From Trichomonas vaginalis G3 (lineage: Eukaryota; Parabasalia; Trichomonadida; Trichomonadidae), in the NCBI RefSeq assembly GCF_026262505.1, contig NC_067207.1, positions 8,090,082-8,154,081 on the forward strand: a stretch of 64,000 bases of DNA, in the 5' to 3' direction. The stretch's first letter is position 1; each line of letters opens with the position of its first letter. The translations under genes were made by a program, and so were the position numbers. A model generated the notes under the pieces. That model saw only the letters and a list, made by a program, of their open reading frames with translations. It did not search any database and was not told where the DNA came from. Below are positions 1-7,410 of this stretch, piece after piece.

Positions 1-133
1 AGAACAAAGTGAAAGTAGTGAAGAAGTAACTTCATCTAGTGAAAGTAGTGGCAATGAAGGAAAAAGAAGAGTTAAAAACTCAGTCAGGAAGAAAGTAAAG
101 CTTGGTCCGAGTGGGTTCTATTATGACATATAA
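1..133 (+). CDS. Large coiled-coil Polinton protein, 3' end only (cut by window edge)
   Basis: This is the last 43 codons of the 1143-aa protein described at 10990-14421. The visible tail has a serine/glutamate-rich stretch followed by a strongly basic C-terminus ending in FYYDI. The rest lies outside the window. Confidence 0.85.
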   Translation, partial: EQSESSEEVTSSSESSGNEGKRRVKNSVRKKVKLGPSGFYYDI

Positions 134-165
134 ATCCAACTATTCTATATTTTTACCCATATGAA

Positions 166-1773
166 ATGTACGCCGCTCAGAATATAACGCCAACAGTTTT
201 GGATGCCATGAATGGAAATGTTTCCGAATGGTATAACGAATGCGACAATGCCATTAGAAGGTCAGAAATAGTTCCTGGAACTTACGAATATACAACTGCT
301 GTTTCTTATGGAAACGTAGGTGAGTTTGGAGAAGGTTCTTCAACAACAGTAGATATTGCTTGCGACAGGTTTCATATTATTTCTATTGACAACTCTTTCT
401 TATACGTGGAACAAGACATTGAAATAAAACCTTCTGCCAAGTTGTCTGAAAAGAAAGGTTGCAATGGAATTTTCTATGTCGGATACCAATATGCTCCAGA
501 AGTTTTCATGGGATATAAGATATATTCTAACTCTGACTTAGTTCAAACAGTAACATGGGCAAACTATGAATGGTTCGCTTTAAGAAACTCAGTACAACCA
601 CAAGCTAGAGAACAAACAGACCAGTATGCAACTATTGAGAAAATAAGAAGACTTGACCCTAACGTTCCAGGAGTTTATGTTAACCTTTCTGGTTCAGATG
701 GAACTGCTGCCACTAAAGTAAAACTGAAACTTAGAGTTCCTTTGTCATCTTTCCTCATCTTCAGGTTTTTAAGATACTTGCCAAACTGGGCAGGAAAAAT
801 TTCTATCGAACTTACTCCAAGCAAAAATAACTTAGTCATTGCACCAACACAAGACCCATTCACTCTTACAGACGTAAAGGGAACAAATAAAACGTCATTC
901 GCCGAATTTTGCAAAGACAAAGTTGACTTAGACTTTGGTTTCTCAAACCTCAACACTGAAGTAAACTATTATTTCAATGCTGCTGGAGATGCTTGGGACC
1001 CAGTTAAGTTCACATGCGAAAAATTTGAATGCAAGAGAATAGAAAGCAGACTTGCAGTCTATATGTTGGACCCAGATATTTCAAATGCTTTAGCTGCCAA
1101 ATATATTGCAGTTCCACTTATGTTCCCTATACACCAAATATCTGTCAAAGACTTTGCAGGTGAAGTTGGAAACCAAAGTGCTGACCCAGGTGCAAGAACA
1201 GATATTGCCTTAACAACTGCAATGAAACATGCAGATACTATGTTTGTTCTTTTCAGACGAACTATAAATGACTATTCTTGTTTCTACAACCCTGGTATTA
1301 AATATCATATAAACATAGATGGCAAATATTATCCAAGAGAAGAATATTCTACAGTTGAGGATATGAGGTCATACAACTTGACATTAGATGCTATGAACTT
1401 TAACAACAACTTCACAACAACCATTAACCCTGAAATGCAAAGTTCTATTATGCCATATGTGAAAGTATGGACCCATACAGGAGGTCAAAAAACTCAATAT
1501 ACAAATGGAGACCGTTCAAACTTTTGGCTTGGCATTCCATTTGCTGACTCAGAAGACTTTATGGGTGGTATTTCAACTGTTGGTACAGTTCAAATACAAT
1601 ATACTGGTGACAGAGACGGTCCAGATGAATTGAAAGCAAAGAAGTTTACAAAACCAATAGCACTTTTCACGGAAGATGCTCTTTTGAAAATTCGTTCGAT
1701 GAAACCTGCTGGGGCTCCTCAGATTGGCATAACGACAGCTTCCATCGAGCAGATTTTGGCAGCAGGTCAGTAA
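166..1773 (+). CDS. Polinton major capsid protein, double jelly-roll type
   Basis: The 535-aa protein has the size and layout of Maverick/Polinton major capsid proteins, which form hexon-like trimers with two jelly-roll domains. The best landmark is around residues 185-222, where a basic beta-strand is followed by PLSSFLIFRFLRYLPNWAGKI and then a strand with the sense IELTPSKNNLVI. This matches the conserved Polinton capsid pattern of a short leucine/phenylalanine-rich segment, a W and a following strand. The start ATG lies 32 bases after the stop of the large coiled-coil gene. A second ATG five bases earlier is in another frame. The 3' end overlaps the convergent 139-aa gene by 107 bases. 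The reading frame looks whole in this copy. The identification rests on family pattern, not on a search. Confidence 0.8.
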   Translation: MYAAQNITPTVLDAMNGNVSEWYNECDNAIRRSEIVPGTYEYTTAVSYGNVGEFGEGSSTTVDIACDRFHIISIDNSFLYVEQDIEIKPSAKLSEKKGCNGIFYVGYQYAPEVFMGYKIYSNSDLVQTVTWANYEWFALRNSVQPQAREQTDQYATIEKIRRLDPNVPGVYVNLSGSDGTAATKVKLKLRVPLSSFLIFRFLRYLPNWAGKISIELTPSKNNLVIAPTQDPFTLTDVKGTNKTSFAEFCKDKVDLDFGFSNLNTEVNYYFNAAGDAWDPVKFTCEKFECKRIESRLAVYMLDPDISNALAAKYIAVPLMFPIHQISVKDFAGEVGNQSADPGARTDIALTTAMKHADTMFVLFRRTINDYSCFYNPGIKYHINIDGKYYPREEYSTVEDMRSYNLTLDAMNFNNNFTTTINPEMQSSIMPYVKVWTHTGGQKTQYTNGDRSNFWLGIPFADSEDFMGGISTVGTVQIQYTGDRDGPDELKAKKFTKPIALFTEDALLKIRSMKPAGAPQIGITTASIEQILAAGQ

Positions 1774-2086
1774 GTTGTTCTTGAACTGACTTCTCTCCGT
1801 CAAATATTGACAGTACGCCAGTTTTGACATAATATTGTATTATAAACTTTCCTTTAGAAATATCTGTAAGTTTTGAAGTTATATTTTTGTCTGCTTCAAG
1901 AACTTTCACCATTTCAGTTATACCAACTTTCTTTGCTTTATGAAAATATTTAGGTTCAGCAAAGACTGCTATTCTATAACATTTTCCATTGTTTGTGTAA
2001 AGAACTATTCTGTCAATGTATTTGTATTGTTTGTGTGTGTAAACTTTGTTTTGCTTCAATTCGAAGAGATATCTGAATACGTCCAT
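1667..2086 (-). CDS. Polinton-associated 139-aa protein, unknown function
   Basis: This is the only Polinton gene here on the opposite strand. The start ATG at 2086 lies 18 bases from the divergent start at 2105, and the 3' end runs 107 bases into the end of the capsid gene. The protein begins MDVFRYLFELKQNK and is lysine-rich with predicted mixed alpha/beta character. I recognise no domain. The frame is identical in every unit and in the inverted copy, which supports a real gene. The last 35 or so residues are encoded antisense to the capsid C-terminus and may be constrained by it. Confidence 0.6.
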   Translation of the reverse strand: MDVFRYLFELKQNKVYTHKQYKYIDRIVLYTNNGKCYRIAVFAEPKYFHKAKKVGITEMVKVLEADKNITSKLTDISKGKFIIQYYVKTGVLSIFDGEKSVQEQLTDLLPKSARWKLSLCQSEEPQQVSSNEFSKEHLP

Positions 2087-2104
2087 CTTTTTATTCTAAG
2101 TAAA

Positions 2105-2686
2105 ATGTCATTTCCGAAAAATAGAAGTGTAAGTGTTTCAAAAGGTTTAATGGCGGTGGCAGATGTGAAGTTAAATTCACCAACTCAAACAAACAGTCAA
2201 AGTGTTGTTGTCAATGTCAAAGACAGAGATGTTGAAGTGGGGAAACCATACGAAGACGAAGATGGTATAACAATAGTTCCTGTAAAAGAACAACCAACAT
2301 ATCCTGAAGTTAGCAGAGACTTAAGTTCTGTTGCAGATATTCGAAACGACTACCAACAACTGAAAGACAAACTTAAAACTCAGGAGAAGATTTGTCAAGC
2401 TTTAAGTATAATGTTAAACTTGGTCGAACACAACCCTGTAAAAGTGAACTCATATGTCATTGCACCTCATGAAGTTTTGAAAGAACTATTGAAACTTTTG
2501 ACAGAGGCAGACGATATAAACATCAAAGAAATAGAACCCGACATTAGTTGCTGTGGTGTTTCATATAATGTCATTGACAAGATATACGTTATGAAAGGAG
2601 GTGAAACGTTGAACTTAAAATATAGTTTCCCAGACGTTATAAAAATATTTGACGACCACAACATTTCATTAAAATTTATTTGCTAA
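2105..2686 (+). CDS. Polinton-associated 193-aa protein, unknown function
   Basis: I start this gene at the ATG at 2105 (MSFPKNRSVSV). The upstream in-frame ATG at 1940 would overlap the divergent 139-aa gene over nearly its whole 5' half and add a hydrophobic stretch that is only the complement of that gene. The N-terminal half (residues 1-75) is polar and probably disordered. Residues about 80-115 look like a helical, coiled-coil-prone segment. The C-terminal half is mixed alpha/beta with a CC pair. The stop is followed after four bases by the next gene's ATG, so the two are tightly packed. No family is recognised. Confidence 0.65.
   Translation: MSFPKNRSVSVSKGLMAVADVKLNSPTQTNSQSVVVNVKDRDVEVGKPYEDEDGITIVPVKEQPTYPEVSRDLSSVADIRNDYQQLKDKLKTQEKICQALSIMLNLVEHNPVKVNSYVIAPHEVLKELLKLLTEADDINIKEIEPDISCCGVSYNVIDKIYVMKGGETLNLKYSFPDVIKIFDDHNISLKFIC
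2666..2671 (+). promoter_or_regulatory. Candidate TCA-type initiator for the 268-aa gene
   Basis: TCATTA lies 23-25 bases before the ATG at 2691 and matches the trichomonad initiator consensus TCA-Y-T-W, in which A is the transcription start. It sits inside the 3' end of the 193-aa gene. The same motif is kept at 16954, 32282 and 47270. The assignment rests on motif and distance only. Confidence 0.4.
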
Positions 2687-2690
2687 GTAA

Positions 2691-3496
2691 ATGGCAGAAG
2701 ACATAATGGTTTATACTATTACGACTAAAAACCCTGAGTCATATAATTCTATAACAACAAACTTACAAAGTCCTCAAGGACGATATTGTAAACTAACCTT
2801 AAACACAATGACGACTAAAGCCTGTTTTGCTCTTTTGACACCAGAAGACTTTATTGTTGTGAATGGTAAAAAATACTCCTTTGAAGATACTTACTCAGAT
2901 ATACCACCAACAGGTTTTGTTGACTTATTTAATACTTTAAGGACGGGTGTAACATGTGCTGCAACTAGAGCAGGTTTCATTATGTTTGATGTCCGACTGA
3001 GTTTACTATAAACGATATGAGTTATAATACAAAACTTATATCTGGTTTTTACTACCAACAGTTTCCTATAACAGGAAAAGGTGTCATACAAGGAATGTCT
3101 GTTCCATTGACTTTAAGCACACCAATCTTATATATTGTTTCAAACTTAGGTTCAAAGTGTTATTCGAATGTCGACAGAAACTATTATGACCAAAAGATAC
3201 TTATGCGTATAAACAATACTTTCTCTGCTGGTTTGCCTATTGTTCATTCGAATGCAGAGTTTTCAGCTTTAGTAAACTCAAACACTTTAGCAAACATAAA
3301 CTTAACCTTAGTTGACGCAAACTTTGTTCCTGTAAAACTTTTATGTCCTATGTATTTGTCAATGACGGCAGAAAGTTTCGAATTGGAAGATGCAACTGGT
3401 GAAAGTATTGTATTACAAGAACAACTTCAACAACAAATAGCTCAAGAACAACAAATGCAACAAATGGAACAAATGGAACAACAAGCTCAAGAATAA
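2691..3496 (+). pseudogene. Candidate Polinton minor capsid gene, broken copy
   Basis: This is the first-unit copy of the 268-aa gene described at 16979-17785. It is nearly identical to the others but its frame is not continuous here (about one break). The difference may be real or a sequence error. Confidence 0.6.
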
Positions 3497-3524
3497 AAAA
3501 ATATTTTTTTATTTTTATAAAAAA

Positions 3525-4949
3525 ATGTACAGAATAGATGTTTCAGATTTTTATGACTTCCAAGCATTCAGAAATATGTGTCCATTTCGAGACTATAACA
3601 AAGCAGTCGAGAATTTGAAACGTTTAGTCATTTATGTTGACTCTGCCCCAGAATGTTATGTCATGAAAGAATGGGATGTTGTCTTTAACAAACCAAGAGC
3701 AACAATAGTGTCTGAACAAGAATGTAGACAGAAACTTAAGAAAATAAAAGTTGTACAAGTTGGAAGGAAGATGTTAGATGCTTGGGATATCTTATTGTCA
3801 AAGTTAGAAGATTTTTCAGTTCGAGGTATAAAGTTCTATACACCATCTCCAAACTTCTATTCTATCTTCACTGGATATAAATACGAACAAGTAGAATGGA
3901 CTTTCAAAGTTAACGCTCCAGAGGATCATAATAAGACAAAGTTACTTGTTGTTGTTGAGTTCGCCGCCAATCATAAATCCAACTTAGGTACCGGTAATGT
4001 TACATATTCTTCCACAGTCCCCACACCAGTTATCGAGAGTGTTCTTTACAACGATGGCAACGAAGTAATTTCAGGCAATTTATACTCAGCCAAAATCATA
4101 CTCGAAACAGGCTTAAATATTACAAAGACATATTATCTCTTTGCAACAGAAAGCAACGCTTCCAGCGCCTCTGTCACTAGCGTCAAAACATCACAAAATG
4201 TTAGCACTGCAACAGCCGTAGCAAGCACGAACAAGACAGAATGGACTTTCAAAGTTAACGCTCCAGAGGATCATAATAAGACAAAGTTACTTGTTGTTGT
4301 TGAGTTCGCCGCCAATCATACATCCGAGTTAGGTACCGGCAATGTTACATATTCTCTTGGAAAGTCTCCATATTTATCTGCGCCAACTGTTGTTGCTGAA
4401 AATCATACAGGACCATTCAAGGCCGGTGAATATATTCCAGTTAAAGTTACATTACAACACTTTGAGGCAAAGACAGGAAACTTCCAATATAGATTCTATG
4501 CAGATCAGAAATGGATAGATCTCCCAGACGACAATGTAACTGAAGTAGAAACCCCATCTGCAATTAAGAAATTACATGCCGACGAAGGCAAAACATATCT
4601 ACTCAACATTCCAGCTCCAAAGTATGAAGATATCAAAGAAGATGGGAAAGTTAAACTTCAAATTAGGTTAGCTGGATCCAAAGATCAAGCTCAATCCAAT
4701 ATCATTGAAACAGAGGTTTCACTTCAGAAACAACAATACGTTGCACCAAGCCCTGATGATTCCAAGCCAACTCCAACACCTGAAAATAGTGGACTTACTG
4801 GTGGACAGAAGGCTGGTATTGTTATTGGCGTTCTTCTTGCTGTTATCCTTATTATTCTCATCATCTACTTCGTTTTCTGCAGGAAACCATCTAAAGATAA
4901 ATCATCATCTGATATCCAAGATGATTCCGGCTCCGGTGTTAATGTGTAA
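3525..4949 (+). CDS. Polinton N-terminal segment fused in frame to a surface-protein-like repeat and membrane-anchor gene (2 cassettes)
   Basis: The open frame encodes 474 residues. Residues 1-123 belong to the Polinton block. Their end, with the pattern KFYTPSPNFYSIFTGYKYE, resembles the region just before the core of SF3/D5-like helicases (NxFxG-type motif); this is inference. From residue 124 the protein changes to beta-rich repeats with many N-glycosylation sequons (HNKT, NVTY, NITK, NASS). There are two copies of an EWTFKVNAPEDHNK block separated by one 115-residue cassette. A non-repeated beta-rich region of about 150 residues follows, then a Pro/Thr linker, a transmembrane helix at about 431-452 (GIVIGVLLAVILIILIIYFV) and a short polar cytoplasmic tail. 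This is the layout of trichomonad type I surface proteins. No signal peptide is present because the Polinton segment occupies the N-terminus, so surface delivery is doubtful. Confidence 0.65.
   Translation: MYRIDVSDFYDFQAFRNMCPFRDYNKAVENLKRLVIYVDSAPECYVMKEWDVVFNKPRATIVSEQECRQKLKKIKVVQVGRKMLDAWDILLSKLEDFSVRGIKFYTPSPNFYSIFTGYKYEQVEWTFKVNAPEDHNKTKLLVVVEFAANHKSNLGTGNVTYSSTVPTPVIESVLYNDGNEVISGNLYSAKIILETGLNITKTYYLFATESNASSASVTSVKTSQNVSTATAVASTNKTEWTFKVNAPEDHNKTKLLVVVEFAANHTSELGTGNVTYSLGKSPYLSAPTVVAENHTGPFKAGEYIPVKVTLQHFEAKTGNFQYRFYADQKWIDLPDDNVTEVETPSAIKKLHADEGKTYLLNIPAPKYEDIKEDGKVKLQIRLAGSKDQAQSNIIETEVSLQKQQYVAPSPDDSKPTPTPENSGLTGGQKAGIVIGVLLAVILIILIIYFVFCRKPSKDKSSSDIQDDSGSGVNV
3894..4355 (+). repeat. 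345-bp cassette repeat, about 1.3 cassettes
   Basis: Two copies of the EWTFKVNAPEDHNK...NVTYS block are separated by one spacer of the form PVIxxVxYNDGNEVISGN...STNKT. The cassette period is 345 bases (115 codons), so unequal crossing-over changes copy number without changing frame. Confidence 0.9.
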
Positions 4950-5195
4950 TTTAATTTAATTAAGGATGTCAATTTGGAAGAAAAGTGAGAAAATTCCTAA
5001 AATGCTAAAAATGAATTTTCCAAACGTACTTTTTTATCTCATTTTTTTGATTTTGAAAAAAATTTGGAGAGAAGAACTCTTCGTTTTTGAATTTTGTCAC
5101 GATGGTTTTAAAGTATAGGGTGTCCAAAGGTGTGTTTAGCACAAACCTGAATACTGCAAATAGAAATAAACAAGTTACATATATATAAAGTTTAT

Positions 5196-5660
5196 TTAAA
5201 TATAATCACCATTGGATTCAATCACGCGTTCGCAGCGATCGATCCAGGCTTGAAAGACACGCTTTAAATCATCATGAGAAAATTGCTCAAATTGCTCTCT
5301 TACAAAATTTTCAAGATCATCTGGACTCGCGAATTCGCGTCCTTCAGCTCTCTTTTTTAGCGTGCCGAATAAATAAAAGTCAGAGGGTGCAATATCAGGT
5401 GAATAAATTGGGTTTGGAACAACTTTGACATTGTTTTCCACCAAGTAATTCATTACCTTATGACTTTTGTGAACTCTTGAATTATCAAAATGAATTGCAA
5501 ACTTTTGTTTTTGTTGTTTGGATTTCTCAAACTCATCAGAATTGATAATTTGAGTAAGAACATTGTCAATTAGATACTGAGCATTCATCGTATTAGGTTT
5601 TTGAAGAATATCAATTGCGATGATGTCATTTACGCCCCAAAAAACCGACAACATCATCAT
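5196..5660 (-). pseudogene. Mariner transposase, C-terminal part
   Basis: This is the C-terminal catalytic half of a mariner transposase. It starts at MMMLSVFWGVND, carries the second catalytic Asp in IHFDNSRVHKSHK and the third in YSPDIAPSDFYLFG, and ends with a normal helical tail. The 34-residue spacing class fits mariner. The frame stays open upstream to about 5710 (KNPQTFPKKKIDTP), where the hairpin insert begins. The methionine is therefore probably internal to the original protein and not a start. It is separated from its N-terminal half by roughly 930 bases. Confidence 0.88.
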
Positions 5661-5717
5661 TGGTGTGTCAATTTTTTTCTTCGGGAATGTTTGCGGATTT
5701 TTCTCGTAAACGAAAAA

Positions 5718-5742
5718 GGGGATTTGACGGAGTCAAATCCCC
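5718..5742. repeat. Hairpin 1
   Basis: A perfect 11-bp stem, GGGGATTTGAC with its complement, encloses a 3-base loop. It is the shortest of the set and marks the edge of the insert next to the transposase C-terminal part. Confidence 0.8.
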
Positions 5743-5749
5743 GCTCGCA

Positions 5750-5799
5750 AAAAGTGGACTTTACATGTCAAATTTTATATGCATGTAATGTCCACTTTT
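5750..5799. repeat. Hairpin 2
   Basis: An 18-bp stem beginning AAAAGTGGACTTTACATG, with about one mismatch, encloses a 14-base AT-rich loop. Confidence 0.8.
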
Positions 5800-5810
5800 A
5801 TGAGTTTTAG

Positions 5811-5873
5811 GAAGGAATTGGAAGCCATGAGTTACTGACATTTCATCAGTATCTCATAGCCTCCAATTCCTTC
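5811..5873. repeat. Hairpin 3 (mismatched class)
   Basis: An imperfect stem of about 28 bp begins GAAGGAATTGGA and ends near the loop with ACTGA/TCAGT pairing. Internal mismatches resemble microRNA precursors. Its 3' arm can also pair with the 5' arm of hairpin 5. Confidence 0.8.
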
Positions 5874-5875
5874 TT

Positions 5876-5933
5876 AAAATGGGAGAAACTTTGTCCGAAT
5901 AGTTTAACATTCGGACAAAGTTTCTCCCATTTT
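5876..5933. repeat. Hairpin 4 (perfect stem; duplicate of hairpin 8)
   Basis: A perfect 25-bp stem, AAAATGGGAGAAACTTTGTC and onward, has the loop AGTTTAAC. The core of stem and loop is identical to hairpin 8 at 6129-6180. Confidence 0.9.
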
Positions 5934-5934
5934 A

Positions 5935-5999
5935 AGAAGGAATTGGAGGGTAAGAGATATACCATATGAATGTATATCTCTTACCCTCCAATTCCTTCT
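5935..5999. repeat. Hairpin 5 (perfect stem)
   Basis: A perfect stem of about 28 bp begins AGAAGGAATTGGAGGGTAAG and encloses a 9-base loop. Its 5' arm shares its first part with hairpin 3. Confidence 0.9.
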
Positions 6000-6000
6000 A

Positions 6001-6058
6001 GAAAGTGTCCAAACTTTGGGTTAATTGCAAACTATTAACCCAAAGTTTGGACACTTTC
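6001..6058. repeat. Hairpin 6 (perfect stem)
   Basis: A perfect 25-bp stem begins GAAAGTGTCCAAACTTTGGG and encloses an 8-base loop, TGCAAACT. Confidence 0.9.
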
Positions 6059-6059
6059 A

Positions 6060-6124
6060 AGTGGAGATGGAAGGCTTTGGGGTATATATTAATACAATAT
6101 ACCTCAAAGCCTTCCATCTCCACT
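6060..6124. repeat. Hairpin 7
   Basis: A stem of about 28 bp begins AGTGGAGATGGAAGGCTTT and has one mismatch; the short AT-rich loop is near 6088-6096. Confidence 0.88.
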
Positions 6125-6128
6125 ACAA

Positions 6129-6180
6129 ATGGGAGAAACTTTGTCCGAATAGTTTAACATTCGGACAAAGTTTCTCCCAT
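6129..6180. repeat. Hairpin 8 (exact copy of hairpin 4 core)
   Basis: A 22-bp perfect stem, ATGGGAGAAACTTTGTCCGA and onward, and loop AGTTTAAC are identical to hairpin 4. It lacks the extended flanks of that copy. Confidence 0.9.
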
Positions 6181-6191
6181 CTTTCAATGTA

Positions 6192-6242
6192 ATTGCTACC
6201 TGTGAGGTACTGACTTGAAGTCAGTGCTTCACAGGTAGCAAT
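6192..6242. repeat. Hairpin 9 (mismatched class)
   Basis: A stem of about 24 bp begins ATTGCTACCTGTGA and has two or three mismatches. The loop-proximal pairing is ACTGACTT with AAGTCAGT, close to the pattern in hairpins 3 and 10. Confidence 0.85.
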
Positions 6243-6281
6243 ATCCAAAAATTTAAAAACATTTTATCAGTTCGTTAAAGA

Positions 6282-6332
6282 ACTAGAGCCTCCTAGGTAC
6301 TGAACCAGAATCAGTGCCTAGGGGACTCTAGT
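6282..6332. repeat. Hairpin 10 (mismatched class)
   Basis: A stem of about 21 bp begins ACTAGAG and contains CCTAGGTACTGA paired with TCAGTGCCTAGG, with several mismatches. Confidence 0.85.
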
Positions 6333-6345
6333 GATCTATATAAAT

Positions 6346-6393
6346 CTGAGAAACTTTGAGGAAATTGTTCGACATTTCCTCAAAGTTTCTCAG
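6346..6393. repeat. Hairpin 11 (perfect stem)
   Basis: A perfect 20-bp stem, CTGAGAAACTTTGAGGAAAT, has the loop TGTTCGAC. Confidence 0.9.
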
Positions 6394-6396
6394 CAA

Positions 6397-6466
6397 TTTA
6401 GCGAGGAATGTTCGTTATCGTGTAGATATTTATAATATATACATGATAACAAACATTCCCGCTAAA
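6397..6466. repeat. Hairpin 12 (long, mismatched)
   Basis: This is the longest hairpin, with arms of about 30 bases beginning TTTAGCG and several internal mismatches. Small indels distinguish the four units in the 3' arm (CCC, CTCC or CCCCC). Confidence 0.8.
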
Positions 6467-6526
6467 AGATGTAAAATCTTATAAGAAATGATTGCAAAAG
6501 AATAACAAATTGCAACAAATTTTATA

Positions 6527-6585
6527 TGAAACTGAACCTTATGAGGTAGTGATTCAAGATCACCGCCTCATAAGATTCAGTTTCA
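6527..6585. repeat. Hairpin 13 (mismatched class)
   Basis: An imperfect stem of about 26 bp begins TGAAACTGAA and contains CTTATGAGG paired with CCTCATAAG; the loop-proximal pairing is GTGAT with ATCAC. It lies next to the N-terminal transposase part. Counting the short hairpin 1 gives 13 in all. Confidence 0.85.
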
Positions 6586-6633
6586 ATCTCAAGTATCTCA
6601 AAAGTAAGGCTCTATTTTTTGCCATGTAAAGTG

Positions 6634-7190
6634 TCACTTTACTGTCAAACCGTTTTTATCGTTTTCGTTTACAACATTTTCATCCTTCGGGATCCATATG
6701 ATTTTGGCTTCTGTTGCATATTGAAACCAAGACTCGTCCCCTGTTACTAAAAAGCGAAACTTCTTGGATTGATACGCACCCAATATAGAGAGGAGCTCTT
6801 TCGAAGATTGGACTCTAGATTTTTTTTGAACTGAATTAAGGTTGTGCGGAACCCAACGTGTATACGCTAGTTTGTAGTTCAAATAATTGTGCAGATAATA
6901 ACTGACTGTTGTACGTGGTATCTTTGTCATCTCCTCTATCCTTCTAAGTGATGCTCTTGGGTCTTCATCTAGCGCTTGAAGAATTGCTTTGATTTTTCTT
7001 TGATCCGGCGATTTTTTGTCAATTTTTATGATGGGCGCCTTTTTGTTCATGAAGTGATACATCCTAACATGATACGTTACAGTGGAATAGCTAGGAGCAT
7101 CCATACCGAAGCATTTTACCAATGTCTCGTAGATTTTTTTACAGTCTTTGCATTTTTTGCAAGAGCGAGGATGTTTTCTTTATGATTCAT
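6634..7190 (-). pseudogene. Mariner transposase, N-terminal part
   Basis: The likely start is the ATG at 7190 (MNHKENILALAKNAKTVKK). A one-base shift in the A-run near 7133 then moves the reading to the frame beginning IYETLVKCFGMDAPSYS. That frame contains the helix-turn-helix DNA-binding region (PRASLRRIEEMTKIPRTTVSYYLH) and the first catalytic Asp in TGDESWFQY. It ends just after NENDKNG, where the hairpin insert begins. The same shift is present in all four units. Confidence 0.85.
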
Positions 7191-7410
7191 TAAAAAAATG
7201 AAAAAAATCCCGCCAAAATTTCCCGCGAAACCGCCTCTTGTCTCAAAATTCATTTTATATCCCGGCATGGCGCCAAAATACAACATACTCATCATATACA
7301 TATATTCATATTTTTTATTATATATTTATAATCAGCATATATCTCCTTTAATAGTCTCATATAGAGCGCTGTGCTAAACGCACCTTTGGACACCCTATAT
7401 ATTATACACA

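Larger units (their letters stand above)
1..3893 (+). mobile_element. Partial Maverick/Polinton, first unit (left end outside window)
   Basis: This is the downstream part of a Maverick/Polinton fossil. It contains the tail of the large coiled-coil gene, the double-jelly-roll major capsid gene, a minus-strand 139-aa gene, a 193-aa gene, a 268-aa candidate minor capsid gene and the N-terminal part of another gene. The right boundary is placed where similarity passes to surface-protein repeats. Polymerase, integrase, ATPase and protease genes are absent, so the copy is incomplete. About one of its genes is broken. Near-identity with the other units points to recent duplication. Confidence 0.8.
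5718..6585. other. Array of about 12 distinct hairpins inside the mariner (first unit)
   Basis: Twelve inverted repeats lie almost end to end with few spacer bases. Most have stems of 19-28 bp and loops of 5-14 bases. Stem sequences differ from one another except for one exact duplicate (5876-5933 and 6129-6180) and shared GGAATTGGAGG-type arms in neighbouring hairpins. Some stems are perfect; others carry internal mismatches like microRNA precursors. There is no open frame across the block. Trichomonas is known to encode Dicer-like and Argonaute proteins, so hairpin-derived small RNAs are possible, but expression and function are inference. It is not a CRISPR array: there is no constant repeat with constant spacers. 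Confidence 0.85.
5116..7397 (-). mobile_element. Tvmar1-like mariner carrying a hairpin array (first unit)
   Basis: The element is bounded by inverted repeats of about 28 bases. The left one begins TAGGGTGTCCAAAGGTG at 5116 and the right one is its complement ending at 7397, with one or two mismatches. TA dinucleotides flank both ends, as expected for Tc1/mariner target-site duplication, although the TATA context leaves the edge uncertain by two bases. Length is 2282 bases against the usual 1.3 kb of mariners. The excess is the hairpin array that divides the transposase. Transposase remnants are on the minus strand and carry all three catalytic aspartate contexts of the DD34D family. The element separates the surface-protein-like gene from an Ig-like remnant. 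All four copies are present at the same place, so insertion predates the array. Confidence 0.9.

Noticed and set aside
1940-2104. 55-codon N-terminal extension of the 193-aa gene
   Set aside because: It is the complement of the well-kept 139-aa gene; the ATG at 2105 fits the compact divergent layout better.
4705-4959. 84-aa plus-strand frame over the membrane-anchor region
   Set aside because: It is a shifted frame of the anchor-coding sequence; it recurs only because that sequence recurs.
5601-5810. 69-aa plus-strand frame from the mariner into the hairpins
   Set aside because: It is antisense to transposase and runs into inverted repeats; no protein features.
5718-6585. CRISPR array
   Set aside because: There are no constant direct repeats with uniform spacers; the units are palindromic and mostly different, and the setting is eukaryotic.
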